Below, piece after piece: positions 1-7,732 of a stretch of 64,000 nt of DNA. Each line of letters opens with the position of its first letter. Position 1 is the stretch's first letter. The notes below the pieces were generated by a model. The model had not been told where the DNA came from, made no database searches, and was given only the letters and a program-made list of their open reading frames with translations. Made by a program: the position numbers and the translations under genes. The DNA lies in NCBI RefSeq assembly GCF_024397795.1, contig NZ_CP072985.1, positions 186,001 to 250,000 on the forward strand, read 5' to 3'. This DNA is from Lactobacillus intestinalis (GTDB taxonomy: Bacteria; Bacillota; Bacilli; Lactobacillales; Lactobacillaceae).

Positions 1-355
1 TGCTGACTGCAGTTCTCCTTCGTGTTCTCCACGTATGTGGAGGTGATCCCAATCTGTACAGTACACATTTAATAATGAGAAAGTGTTCTCCACGTATGTG
101 GAGGTGATCCTTAATCATTGGTCTGCAGATACGGCACTTGTAGGTGTTCTCCACGTATGTGAAGGTGATCCTAGTCTTCGTACTTTGTGCCTTTCCATCT
201 TTTAGTGTTCTCCACGTATGTGGAGGTGATCCCGATACATGGATAGATGTCACCATAGATCATTTGTGTTCTCCACGTATGTGGAGGTGATCCTCACAAA
301 GCGAAAAAGTGACAGACTGGCAAGAAAGTGTTCTCCACGTATGTGGAGGTGATTG
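1..355 (+). CRISPR. Type I-E CRISPR array, leader-distal end (6 repeats)
   Basis: Six copies of a 28-bp repeat begin at 22, 83, 144, 205, 266 and 328. Each starts GTGTTCTCCACGTATGTG and normally ends GGAGGTGATCC. They are separated by unique spacers of 33 bp (34 bp for the last), and a partial spacer at 1-21 shows the array continues to the left. The repeat has the inverted CTCCAC/GTGGAG stem and the length typical of Lactobacillus type I-E systems. The copy at 144 has one internal change (GAAGG). The last copy, at 328, ends GATTG instead of GATCC; terminal-repeat decay marks the leader-distal end, so the leader and probably cas genes lie upstream, outside the window. No cas gene is visible inside it. 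Confidence 0.96.
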
Positions 356-420
356 ATATTTTTAAAATGGAAATCAAAAACTATAATTAAATCAAATCGG
401 ATAAAAAAGAGACAAATATT

Positions 421-804
421 ATGAGTATTGTTAGTGAAAGGCTTAGCAGCCTGCGTAAAGCTATGGGGTGGTCACGGAAGCGAGCTATTTCTGAGCTTAA
501 TCTTCCTTACCAAACGTATTCCAACTATGAATTAGGAAAAAGAGAACCAGACATTCCAATAATAGCTAAACTTGCAGATAAGTTTAATACAACTACTGAT
601 TATTTAACTGGTAAATCAAATGATCCTAGAACATTAGATGAAATAATAAAAGGAATGGGCGGTCTGAAATCATCTTCCCATTCCTTAGAAGTAGATTTAG
701 CCAAGGACCCTGTGGTTTTAGCTTACGATGGTATCCCCGTTAGCGACGAAGATAAAGAAATCATTGAAGCTGTACTGGAACGCCACAATAAGAAAAAAAT
801 ATGA
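421..804 (+). CDS. XRE-family helix-turn-helix transcriptional regulator
   Basis: This 127-residue protein has an N-terminal Cro/C1-type HTH at about residues 5-66 (SSLRKAMGWSRKRAISELNL, then YSNYELGKREPDIP), a typical phage-repressor-like DNA-binding domain. The C-terminal half is short, acidic and unassigned. Its stop overlaps by four bases (ATGA) an ATG at 801 that opens a broken ImmA-type metallopeptidase frame. Such HTH/ImmA pairs commonly control mobile elements, with the protease relieving repression, so this is probably the surviving regulator of a lost element. It sits 65 bp beyond the end of the CRISPR array. Its targets cannot be read from the sequence. Confidence 0.85.
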   Translation: MSIVSERLSSLRKAMGWSRKRAISELNLPYQTYSNYELGKREPDIPIIAKLADKFNTTTDYLTGKSNDPRTLDEIIKGMGGLKSSSHSLEVDLAKDPVVLAYDGIPVSDEDKEIIEAVLERHNKKKI

Positions 805-1207
805 AGCTGATTTAATCAACTTCCTATTATATGTTATATGTAGCAATCGCTCATCATATTGACTACGATTTGGGCGAACATCGTCCTAGTTTTTCCAGTA
901 AGGCTCTTCCCTCACAAAATATGATAATCATTAATATAAACTACTATAAAACTAAGAAGCTGCTTTTTGGGATAGGTCATGAGATAGCCCACATAATACA
1001 TCAAGATGATGTAGCTATATGTACAGATCCGAATGCAAAAAGATCCTGTGAACATACAGCAAATGTGTATTCTGTTGAGCTGATTCATGCCTATGCAAAA
1101 AATTACGGAAAAGTAGTTTTATTACGCCGACGGCATTTTTAAGCTACTACGATATTCCAGATAATAGAATGTATAAGTATTCGACAAAATTTTTTATTGG
1201 AGGAAAA
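801..1207 (+). pseudogene. ImmA/IrrE-type metallopeptidase, frameshifted remnant
   Basis: A zinc-peptidase motif GHEIAHIIH is encoded near 975-1000, the ImmA/IrrE signature. The coupled start ATG at 801 (overlapping the upstream HTH stop) reads only MKLI before TAA at 813. An open frame resumes at 831 and runs to a stop at 1140-1142. Just past that stop, in another frame, the DNA reads AFLSYYDIPDNRM (about 1132-1171), which looks like the continuation of the same protein. At least two lesions therefore separate one ancestral reading frame into three pieces. A short active peptide from 831-1142 cannot be excluded, but it lacks the normal N- and C-termini. Confidence 0.75.
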
Positions 1208-1210
1208 AGC

Positions 1211-1864
1211 ATGAAGCATAAATATTTAACTGCTGCAATGGTTTCAATTATCCTGGCTGGGAGCGTAGGTACAATTTCCACTACTATTACTCCTACACAA
1301 ACTGTTCAAGCTGTTAATAGCAATACGCTAAAAGCTAGAAAGCGAGCTGTTAACAGAAATCATTTTCAAAAAGTTGTGCTTACTAAACAAACTTATATCA
1401 GACAGATTTATTTACGAGTTCCAGCTTATAAAAGTACCTTAGGCTATAAAACGTACCTCGCAGAAGGAGATCCTGTATATGTAGAACAAACAGGAGCTGA
1501 TTTTGGGTGGTTCTTAAAGATTCCGGGTGATAAAGGGGTATATACTATCCTTAGAAATCATAATGACTATTCGTGGTTTAAACTGGCAAAGAAAGCTAAT
1601 CCAGTAAGTAGTAATAGATATAGTTCAAAAGCTATTACTAAGAAAACACGAGTATATCGTCTTAACAAGCATGGTAAAGCAATAAGTTGGGATTATTACG
1701 ATCTAGAAAAAAACGATTGTATTAAACTAAAACGAGCTTCTCATGGAAAATATCACTGGGACATTTTATGGACATATGATGATAATAATCATTTACTTAC
1801 TAATGAGATATATACAACTAAACGTAGTCTATCGGATACTTCTTGGTTTGAAAATGACAACTAA
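1211..1864 (+). CDS. Secreted protein of unknown function
   Basis: The start is placed at ATG 1211 because GGAGG lies 7 bp upstream at 1199-1203 and the encoded peptide then begins with a classical signal peptide (MKHKYLTAAMVSIILAGSVG, cleavage likely after VQA). The upstream in-frame extension is the tail of the broken ImmA gene. The mature part, about 185 residues, is basic and rich in Tyr, Lys and Trp, with two similar-looking stretches ending DYSWFKL and DTSWFEN, suggesting two SH3-like or SLAP-like modules. No catalytic motif was recognised. It is likely exported and either free or wall-associated by charge; there is no LPXTG signal. Confidence 0.75.
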   Translation: MKHKYLTAAMVSIILAGSVGTISTTITPTQTVQAVNSNTLKARKRAVNRNHFQKVVLTKQTYIRQIYLRVPAYKSTLGYKTYLAEGDPVYVEQTGADFGWFLKIPGDKGVYTILRNHNDYSWFKLAKKANPVSSNRYSSKAITKKTRVYRLNKHGKAISWDYYDLEKNDCIKLKRASHGKYHWDILWTYDDNNHLLTNEIYTTKRSLSDTSWFENDN

Positions 1865-1875
1865 AAAAACCCGAT

Positions 1876-1998
1876 AAAAAAAGAAGGCGCAATTTTACGC
1901 CTTCCATACATCCCTTAATGAGTAAAAAACTCTTAGGGCGCCCAGTCATCATTTTTATCACCGCCGAGGGGAGAAAAATGAATGACACAATCCTTACA
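1876..1998 (-). ncRNA. Candidate antisense antitoxin RNA
   Basis: On the minus strand a promoter-like pair, TTGATT (plus 2028-2033) and TATGAC (plus 2005-2010), has exactly 17 bp between the elements and lies inside the small ORF at 1978-2043. Downstream on the same strand a GAAGGCG/CGCCTTC hairpin (1883-1904) is followed by seven T residues (1876-1882), a good intrinsic terminator. Transcription between them would give an RNA of roughly 120 nt covering the ribosome binding site and start of the small hydrophobic peptide. This arrangement fits a type I toxin-antitoxin locus. The RNA itself is inferred, not seen. Confidence 0.4.
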
Positions 1999-2043
1999 TT
2001 AATCGTCATACTTTTAATCATTCACGAAATCAACAAGAAGTAA
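1978..2043 (+). CDS. Small hydrophobic peptide, candidate type I toxin
   Basis: The 21-codon frame reads MNDTILTLIVILLIIHEINKK: a hydrophobic helix bracketed by a polar N-terminus and a charged Lys-Lys end, the usual form of membrane-acting type I toxins. A very strong ribosome binding site (GAGGGGAG, from 1967) precedes ATG 1978. The coding end lies in a hairpin, CAACAAGAA pairing with TTCTTGTTG just past the stop. A promoter and terminator for an antisense RNA over the start region are visible on the other strand. It is shorter than most Fst/Lpt or holin-like toxins, so it may be a decayed copy. Confidence 0.4.
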   Translation: MNDTILTLIVILLIIHEINKK

Positions 2044-2118
2044 TTTTTCTTGTTGTGATGAGAGTGTTCTTAAACTAAAACTGATTTAACGAACACTGCT
2101 GATAATAGCAGTGTTTAG

Positions 2119-2496
2119 AATAATAAAACAATTAATAATTCTACAACTACGGTTCCAACATTAGATAAGCAGACTATTGAAGAAACTGGTCGCTATTTTG
2201 TACAGCTTGTAAATGAATGGAGAATAATACGGGAAATTGCACCAGTTACTTATGATACAGCTAAATATTTTTATGATATTCAACGAGCAATCCATGACGT
2301 AAATGCATGGGATACTACCTAACAGCCAGATTATCATGTTGGAGTCGCTTCAACTTACGGAGAAGTATCTTGTTTGATTAAATATAGTACACCACAAGAA
2401 ATGGCGCAAAATGTTTTTAATATGTTTATCTACAAAGATGCGTCTACAAATTATGGACATAGAAATATTCTTAAAATGGCAAATTTAATTCTATAA
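2119..2496 (+). pseudogene. CAP (SCP/PR1) domain protein, remnant
   Basis: This frame has no start codon, follows directly after a stop at 2116, and is interrupted by TAA at 2320. It still reads as a CAP domain: KQTIEETGRYFVQLVNEWR at the start, AQNVFNMFIYKDAS in the middle and NYGHRNIL before the end, matching the order of the intact CAP protein at 8771-9985 (QEVINYFVQMINTERTKNG ... ARFAYNQFMEND ... WAHKNNLL). The signal peptide and any N-terminal module are missing. It is a leftover of a secreted CAP protein and is presumably not expressed. Confidence 0.7.
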
Positions 2497-2640
2497 ATTG
2501 TCAAAATTTTGATCGTCCCAAAGCTCTAAATCAGCTTGCGGTAGTCTTTTAGTTTTCTTAATTTGGTGTAATTTATTAATAACAGTCTTCTTTGGTACTT
2601 CTTTAGGAACTTCTTCTGTACTTGATGTATTATTTGCAAT
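2491..2640 (-). pseudogene. Possible C-terminal gene remnant, unassigned
   Basis: On the minus strand a 49-codon frame is open from just beside the orphan CRISPR repeat (2643) down to a stop at 2491. It has no start codon. The reading (TSSTEEVPKEVPKKTVINKL followed by KRLPQADLELWDDQNFDNL) has plausible protein composition, a Pro/Lys/Glu-rich linker and then an acidic tail. No family was recognised. It abuts the CAP remnant, so two gene fragments meet tail to tail at 2491-2496. The call rests only on composition and frame. Confidence 0.3.
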
Positions 2641-2642
2641 TT

Positions 2643-2670
2643 ATGTTCTCCACGTATGTAGAGGTTATTT
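2643..2670 (+). repeat. Orphan degenerate CRISPR repeat
   Basis: The segment TGTTCTCCACGTATGT (2644-2659), followed by AGAGGTTAT, matches the array repeat at 23 of 28 positions, with changes at repeat positions 1, 18, 24, 27 and 28. It lies about 2.3 kb beyond the array, in the same orientation, with no second copy nearby. It is most simply a relic of a once longer array, or was carried off when sequence was inserted or rearranged between it and the array. Confidence 0.85.
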
Positions 2671-2797
2671 TTTTAGGATGTATTCTCAACAGGAAAAATT
2701 ATAGAGCCGTAAAGATAATTTCCTAAAGGTTGTTTATGGAAAATCACTCTAAATGCCTCTAAAATAAAGATTACATGGATAGAAAAGAAGAACAATT

Positions 2798-3280
2798 ATG
2801 AATGCAATTTTTGAAAGAAGAGCTGTTAGAGAGTATACGGATCAAAAAGTTGACGATGAGAAAATCAAGAAACTAATTGAAGCTTTTCAAGCTGCTCCGT
2901 GTGCACTCCATCAAACTGATGTGATGGAATTAAGTGTAATTACGGATCCTGAATTATTGCAAAAATTAGAAGAAAAGACTAATAATTCGTGCTACAACGC
3001 ACCTTTGGTATTTATGATTAATACTAAAAAAGACAGTCAATTTGGTGAGAGGGATGCTTCAGTTGCTGCTGAGAATGTGATGGTTGAAGCCTTTGACTTA
3101 GGCTTAGCTTCAGTTTACGTAATGGGTGGCGTAATCGCTCTTAATAAATTTCCAGATTTACAAAAAGAATTAGGAATGGATGATGGATTTGAAACTGCAG
3201 TACTTTTGCCAATTGGCTATGCAGCTGATAATGGTCAACCTGAAGATAGATCGAATCGCTATAAGGTAGTGAGAAAATAA
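2798..3280 (+). CDS. Nitroreductase-family protein
   Basis: This 160-residue protein begins MNAIFERRAVREYTDQKVDDEKI, the N-terminal R-R/S-x-R-x-Y/F-T pattern of FMN-binding nitroreductases, and carries the mid-domain GERDASVAAENVMVEAFDLGLASVYV typical of the family. It is shorter than the usual 200-220 residues, as in the small Lactobacillus members. Family members reduce nitro, quinone or similar groups with NAD(P)H; the substrate here is unknown. A paralogue of identical length lies at 22344-22826. AAGAAG precedes the ATG. It converges with a broken ABC gene across a shared terminator. Confidence 0.85.
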   Translation: MNAIFERRAVREYTDQKVDDEKIKKLIEAFQAAPCALHQTDVMELSVITDPELLQKLEEKTNNSCYNAPLVFMINTKKDSQFGERDASVAAENVMVEAFDLGLASVYVMGGVIALNKFPDLQKELGMDDGFETAVLLPIGYAADNGQPEDRSNRYKVVRK

Positions 3281-3304
3281 GGCATTACATGGATAAAGTA
3301 AAAA

Positions 3305-3342
3305 ACTAGTATTTTCGTTTTTAAATTAACGAGAATACTAGT
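3305..3342. terminator. Bidirectional intrinsic terminator
   Basis: The arms 3305-3319 and 3328-3342 (ACTAGTATT...AATACTAGT) form a long stem between the convergent nitroreductase and ABC genes. T-rich tracts follow on the plus strand and A-rich sequence precedes it, so it can serve both directions. Confidence 0.8.
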
Positions 3343-3350
3343 CTTTTACT

Positions 3351-4941
3351 TTATTTCTTAAATTGATTCTTTACATATTCTGCATAAAGCGGGGTGGACT
3401 TGATCAGTTCTTCATGCTTTCCAAACCCTGAAACTGTTCCATGATCGATAAAATAAATTCGATCCGCATCTACAATGGTACTTAAACGGTGAGCAATAAC
3501 TAGAGTAGTTCGATCTTTCATTAAACTACTTAAGGCCTTTTGAACCATTGCTTCGGACTCAGAATCTAGACTGGCAGTTGCTTCATCAAGCATTAAAATT
3601 TTCGGATTACGTAAGAAAGCACGTGCAATCGCAATTCGTTGACGTTGACCACCTGAAAGTTTGATTCCACGTTCTCCAATTTGGGTATCTAATTGATCGT
3701 CCATTTCTGAAACAAACTGTTTAGCATAGGCCATTTCTAAAGCATTCCATAATTCCGCATCACTTAACTTCACGGTCTAATCCATAGAGAAGATTTTCGC
3801 GAATAGTTCCGGGCATTACTGCTGAATTTTGTCCCACTAAACCAATTTGCTTACGCCAGTTTTCTAAACTAATTTCATCAATATCTTGGTTGCCAATGGT
3901 AATTTTACCAGACGTTGGTTTATAGAAACGTTCAATAAGGGAAAAGATAGTCGATTTACCGCCCCCAGATGGTCCCGCGAAAGCAACTACTGTATTTGGC
4001 TTTGCTTCAACATTAATATTATGTAAGATTTGTTTGGAGAAGTTAACATGTTCTAGTTTAAGTTCTTTGTTCGCGATATCAACTTCTTGATCATGTTTGG
4101 CTTTTTCTTCAATTTCGCTAAGCATTTCATTACGCGAAGTGCCCCGTAGCCTAAGATTCCTAGGAATAAAAACATCATCAGCATGTTAGTTATTGGTTGA
4201 GTTAATGAATTAATAAAAGCTTCTTTAACGCCAATATTATAAAGACTAGAAATTCGTTTGTTTCCAGTAGTGAGTTCTTTGTTTTCTCCATTTGAAGATT
4301 TAACTAATCTAATTTCACTGAGCACACTAGTTGAATCACTAGAAAAATTAGCCAGTTCATCTTGACGTTTGCGACCGATTTTACGAGATTGTTGCATGAT
4401 TGGCAACAAGGCTAAAATTACTAGGGGAACTGCAATGAACATAATTAAAGTCATTTGCCAATCCATCGCCATCATAATCACTAAGGCTCCAAAAAATTGG
4501 AGAAGAGAAGTAACAGCATTTGGCAAAGTATTAGCAAGCAGATTTTTAACTTGAGAAGTGTCATTTACTAAACGCGAGCTGATTTCACCAGTTTTAGTAT
4601 TATCAAAATACTTAACTGGTAAATAAAGCAATTTACTCCAAAGCGTTTTACGCATTTTGGCTACAACATCTTCACCAAAAATCCCTAGAATTAAACCAGA
4701 AAGAGCACCGATTAATAATCCTCCAATAAAAATTATTGCTGTTAAGATAATCAAGCTGGTGCTAACATGTCGAAAGTTGTTAATTAATCGTTGGGCTAAT
4801 TGTGGAACGAATAAACTAGCACCCGTTGAAATAAAACCTAGTAAAATTCCGACAATCAGCTGCCAATATTTGGGATGAATTTGATTGATCAATTTAAAAA
4901 AAGTCACTAAATTTGAATGTGCTTTGTCTCTCTTTATTCAT
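3351..4941 (-). pseudogene. Multidrug-type ABC exporter (TMD-NBD), disrupted
   Basis: One ancestral half-transporter is spread over three frames. The likely original start is ATG 4941 (MNKERQSTFKFSDFF), but a run of seven A residues on the plus strand (about 4891-4897) shifts the frame into the N-terminal membrane domain. After LGYGALRVM (near 4130) about 50 residues of the last transmembrane helices and linker are missing, and the frame changes to MLSEIEEK. The ATPase domain has Walker A GPSGGGKST, then a further shift near 3770 before [14 protein letters not shown] and the Walker B/D-loop [10 protein letters not shown]. It follows a MarR gene by a few bases and was probably the exporter controlled by it. 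Loss of the helices makes function unlikely. Confidence 0.85.
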
Positions 4942-4953
4942 TTAAATTTTCCT

Positions 4954-5529
4954 TTAAAAAGGGCGATGAAACATGGGACCAAAAGGACTGTTATTCTGCA
5001 TAAACTTGCGGAGTTCTTCATCGCCCATCTTTTCGCGCATTTTTTCGATTCGTTGATAAAATTCATCAAATTTTGCTTCATCTTCTGGAGTAGCAATTTC
5101 TTTAATTTTCTTATTATAAGCTTCGCAAAGTTGAGTGAGATACTTGTTGAAATCTCTGAGCTCTTCTTCGGAAAAATCGTCCAGTATCCCGGAATTATCA
5201 TCAGCGATTTGTTTAACTGCTTTTCCTTTTTCAGTTAAGTTAATTAACATTACACGTCGATCTTTTGAAGAAGGATTTCGAGAAATATAGCCTTCTTTTT
5301 CCAGCTTTTTCAGCATTTCATTTAAAGATTGCTGCCGAATTCCAAGAAGATAACTTAAATCTTTGGTAGTCATTTCTGGTTTAAGTTTAAGAATAGCCAA
5401 AATTCTTCCTTGGTCCCGACTAGTATCTGCCAGCGGGCCACCATGTTGATGCGTTAGCATATGATATTTTCGAATTAAATAGAGTAAATCCATAAATATC
5501 TCATTCAATTTTTGTTTTTCGTTTTCCAT
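4954..5529 (-). CDS. MarR-family transcriptional regulator
   Basis: The 191-residue protein shows the MarR winged helix: TTKDLSYLLGIRQQSLNEML as the helix-turn-helix, then EKEGYISRNPSSKDRRVMLINLTEKG as the wing with its conserved D-R-R. The C-terminal region is a long charged helix (about residues 130-185) and longer than in minimal MarR proteins. It sits directly upstream of a broken ABC exporter on the same strand, the usual arrangement for a drug-responsive repressor and its pump. Two CAGGTACCTG sites in its promoter region, one inside a perfect 30-bp palindrome, suggest autoregulation. GAGGATG precedes the start. Confidence 0.9.
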   Translation of the reverse strand: MENEKQKLNEIFMDLLYLIRKYHMLTHQHGGPLADTSRDQGRILAILKLKPEMTTKDLSYLLGIRQQSLNEMLKKLEKEGYISRNPSSKDRRVMLINLTEKGKAVKQIADDNSGILDDFSEEELRDFNKYLTQLCEAYNKKIKEIATPEDEAKFDEFYQRIEKMREKMGDEELRKFMQNNSPFGPMFHRPF

Positions 5530-5556
5530 TATTTCAACATCCTCTTGAATTTACAT

Positions 5557-5609
5557 CAGGTACCTGTTATAAATGATAACAATATTCTACAGGTACCTGT
5601 AGAATATTG
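5557..5609. promoter_or_regulatory. Candidate MarR operator: two CAGGTACCTG sites
   Basis: A perfect 30-bp inverted repeat spans 5580-5609 (left arm CAATATTCTACAGGT) and has CAGGTACCTG at its centre. A second CAGGTACCTG lies at 5557-5566, 33 bp away, or about three helical turns. Both lie just upstream of the MarR gene start at 5529 and within 150 bp of the divergent gene at 5700. Binding by the adjacent MarR protein is an inference from position and symmetry. Confidence 0.7.
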
Positions 5610-5699
5610 TTAAGCAGATTTTTATAAAAGTAGAAATTTTAATTGTAAATGATAGTAAGATTATGTGATAATTAAAAATAATCTTTAGGAGGTGTTATT

Positions 5700-6017
5700 A
5701 TGATCCCAGTATTAATTGGTGGAATAATAGGATTTGCTTTGACTGAATCTGATGGATTATTGAAAAAAGCATCCTGGAAAGTATGGATAATTTTAATAGT
5801 TACTACAGTTGTATTTGCATTACTACTACCCTTAATTGGTCGACAAAGGATAATACAAGGGATAGTAACTATTTCTCAAGTACTGATGATAATTTTTATT
5901 AACATCCTCCTAGAAAAGAAAATCAATAAAATACTAGCATTCATTATCGCATTGATAGCAGGAACTATTTGGGCCATCTGGTTGATAAGTTTGGTAGGAG
6001 TAATTTATGGGGGATGA
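5700..6017 (+). CDS. Small multi-spanning membrane protein
   Basis: The 105 residues form about four hydrophobic helices (PVLIGGIIGFAL, WIILIVTTVVFALLLPL, IVTISQVLMIIFINIL, ILAFIIALIAGTIWAIWLIS). A strong AGGAGGTG ribosome binding site precedes ATG 5700. It resembles the 111-residue protein at 24603-24938 in length, in the N-terminal IGF-x-x-S/T-x-x-E/D region and in the C-terminal WAI...L.GV ending, so the two are paralogues. The function is unknown. The next gene starts inside its stop codon (ATGA), so the two are translationally coupled. Confidence 0.7.
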   Translation: MIPVLIGGIIGFALTESDGLLKKASWKVWIILIVTTVVFALLLPLIGRQRIIQGIVTISQVLMIIFINILLEKKINKILAFIIALIAGTIWAIWLISLVGVIYGG

Positions 6018-6292
6018 AAATAACGATGATGAGGTATTTGGAAAGGCAAATAATTAAAGCTTTAGGAATTTGGATCCTTATAATAATGGGATATTTTTCA
6101 CTAATTTTATGGCTTCATTTAAATATTCCGTTAATTTCGAATGTTTTAGGGGTAAAGATAGATCTTAGGAGTAATGATTACTCCGTGGTTATGACATCCG
6201 TTTTTCCTAATTGGCTTATTAGTGGATCGATTTTCATGGTTGTATATGTAAGCATAAAATATGGATTAACAAGATATAAAGCTAGAATCTAG
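6014..6292 (+). CDS. Small membrane protein, coupled to upstream gene
   Basis: The start is set at ATG 6014, which overlaps the preceding stop by four bases with GTAGGAG just upstream; an in-frame extension to 5969 would lie inside the previous gene. The 92-residue product has two clear hydrophobic segments (IIKALGIWILIIMGYFSLIL and LISGSIFMVVYVSIKYGL) with a polar loop between. No family was recognised. It is co-transcribed with the gene at 5700 and followed by a terminator. Membrane localisation is read from hydropathy only. Confidence 0.6.
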   Translation: MKITMMRYLERQIIKALGIWILIIMGYFSLILWLHLNIPLISNVLGVKIDLRSNDYSVVMTSVFPNWLISGSIFMVVYVSIKYGLTRYKARI

Positions 6293-6293
6293 A

Positions 6294-6329
6294 AAAAAGG
6301 AAACGATACGAAAGCATCGCTCCTTTTTC
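6294..6329 (+). terminator. Intrinsic terminator
   Basis: AAAAAGGA and TCCTTTTT arms enclose an inner CGAT/ATCG pairing and end in a T tract, directly after the small membrane protein pair. Confidence 0.75.
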
Positions 6330-6572
6330 TGTATATTTATGGTGGAAATCAATTAAATTGCTCTGAGTAATATTTTATAAAAGTACTTTTTAATGTTTCG
6401 TCTGAATATATTTGTGAATAGAGCTTACTCACTTTTGTTATTTTCTTTTTCGTTTGACTTATAAAAATAAGTGGATTTTTACTTTAATGTGTTTAGACAA
6501 ATTATTATCTTTTAATTTGATTCATTTAAGAGTAAAATTACATTGAATTTTATAAATGTGAGGGGAAAATGA

Positions 6573-7718
6573 ATGAAAAGAAAAGTGTTTACAGCAAGTA
6601 TTACTGCTGTTTTATTAGCTCTTGGTTTATCTACTTCTACTGTTGCACATGCTGATAATTTGGAAGGGAATTCATCACAAATTTCAGCTAAAATTGATTC
6701 AGGGGAGTCTAACGGAAATGATTCGGCAACAATAGATTCTCAAAAAAAGTCGAGTATTAACAAGTCAGATTATCTTTGGAAAAATCCAAAGATTATTCGT
6801 TTAAATAAAACTACTACTTTGTATAAAGATGCAAATTTAACCAAAGTTGCTGTTAAAGCAAAATCTGGTAGTCATTATTTAATTAGTAGTTTGATTAAAA
6901 ATAGTGATGGAATTCCTGTATTGAAAACTCAGTCTGGCTTTATCATTGCTAAAAAGAATTCGATTAAAAAGATTAAGGGTTATCAAAATCCAAAAGCTTA
7001 TCATCAAGTTCACTATACACAAGTGAAACCATATGGAAAAGTAGGTTATAATCTTTATCGAGGCTATGAAGGTATCAAAACTTGGAAAGTAATGCACAGA
7101 CTGGGTACGTGGTATGGTACAAACTACTATAACCAAGCTACTTATAATGCTGTAAAAAATTTCCAAAGAAACCATAATTTACCTGTAACAGGGAATGTTG
7201 ACTTGAAGACTTGGCAAAAAATGGGCTTTTCTAAGAGTTCATGGTATGGCATTGATAGCTATGTTGCGCCCCTTAAGGCTCAAGCATGGCAAGGTCGCTC
7301 TGCTCACATTGAAGCTATGATTAATCAAGCTTATAAATATATGGGTAAACCTTGGCTTGCTGGCTGTTCATCAAGTCCAAATTATGGTGTTGATTGTTCT
7401 GGCTTGGTAATGCAAAGTCTTTATGCTGGGGGTATTAGCCCAATTCCAACTAGTTCAATCGGCCACGCTCATCCTGGAAATGAATGGAATTCTCGCAATC
7501 TATGGGCAGATAAGCATTTGAAGAGGGTACCATATTCACAACGTAGACGAGGAGATCTAGTATTTTACTATCAACCAGGAACCCGTACAATTTGGCACAT
7601 TGCTATTTACCTTGGAAATAACCGTGTAATTGAGAGCTGGCCACCATGCGTAATGGTTCAGCCAATTGTCAACGGACAAAGAAATATAATTGCTGGTATT
7701 AAGAGACCATTCATTTAG
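6573..7718 (+). CDS. Secreted NlpC/P60 peptidoglycan endopeptidase
   Basis: This 381-residue exported protein has a signal peptide ending VAHA near residue 27 and a Ser/Asn-rich linker. A peptidoglycan-binding-1 module follows at about 150-218 (TYNAVKNFQRNHNLPVTGNV), then a C-terminal NlpC/P60 domain (about 245-381). The catalytic Cys is seen at GVDCSGL (C275) and the His at IWHIAIYLG (H342). Such enzymes cleave stem-peptide bonds, usually D-Glu to the diamino acid, during wall turnover. GAGGGGAAAATGA precedes the ATG. It heads a run of three secreted-protein genes with 14- and 33-bp gaps. Confidence 0.93.
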   Translation: MKRKVFTASITAVLLALGLSTSTVAHADNLEGNSSQISAKIDSGESNGNDSATIDSQKKSSINKSDYLWKNPKIIRLNKTTTLYKDANLTKVAVKAKSGSHYLISSLIKNSDGIPVLKTQSGFIIAKKNSIKKIKGYQNPKAYHQVHYTQVKPYGKVGYNLYRGYEGIKTWKVMHRLGTWYGTNYYNQATYNAVKNFQRNHNLPVTGNVDLKTWQKMGFSKSSWYGIDSYVAPLKAQAWQGRSAHIEAMINQAYKYMGKPWLAGCSSSPNYGVDCSGLVMQSLYAGGISPIPTSSIGHAHPGNEWNSRNLWADKHLKRVPYSQRRRGDLVFYYQPGTRTIWHIAIYLGNNRVIESWPPCVMVQPIVNGQRNIIAGIKRPFI

Positions 7719-7732
7719 TTACAAGGGAAGAT

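Noticed and set aside
50..327. Self-targeting CRISPR spacers
   Set aside because: The five complete spacers were compared by eye with nearby sequence and no match was noticed, but the whole window was not exhaustively checked, so nothing is claimed.
1818..2021. 67-residue minus-strand frame over the small toxin region
   Set aside because: No ribosome binding site, it overlaps the end of the secreted-protein gene, and it coincides with the proposed antisense RNA and its terminator; composition is not protein-like.
2092..2115. AACACTGCT/AGCAGTGTT hairpin as terminator
   Set aside because: The stem is good but no T tract follows, so it is not called a terminator.
4053..4907. Separate ABC membrane protein gene starting with GTG 4907
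   Set aside because: The frame lacks the last helices and ends in a shifted tail (KCLAKLKKKPN); it is better read as part of one broken exporter.
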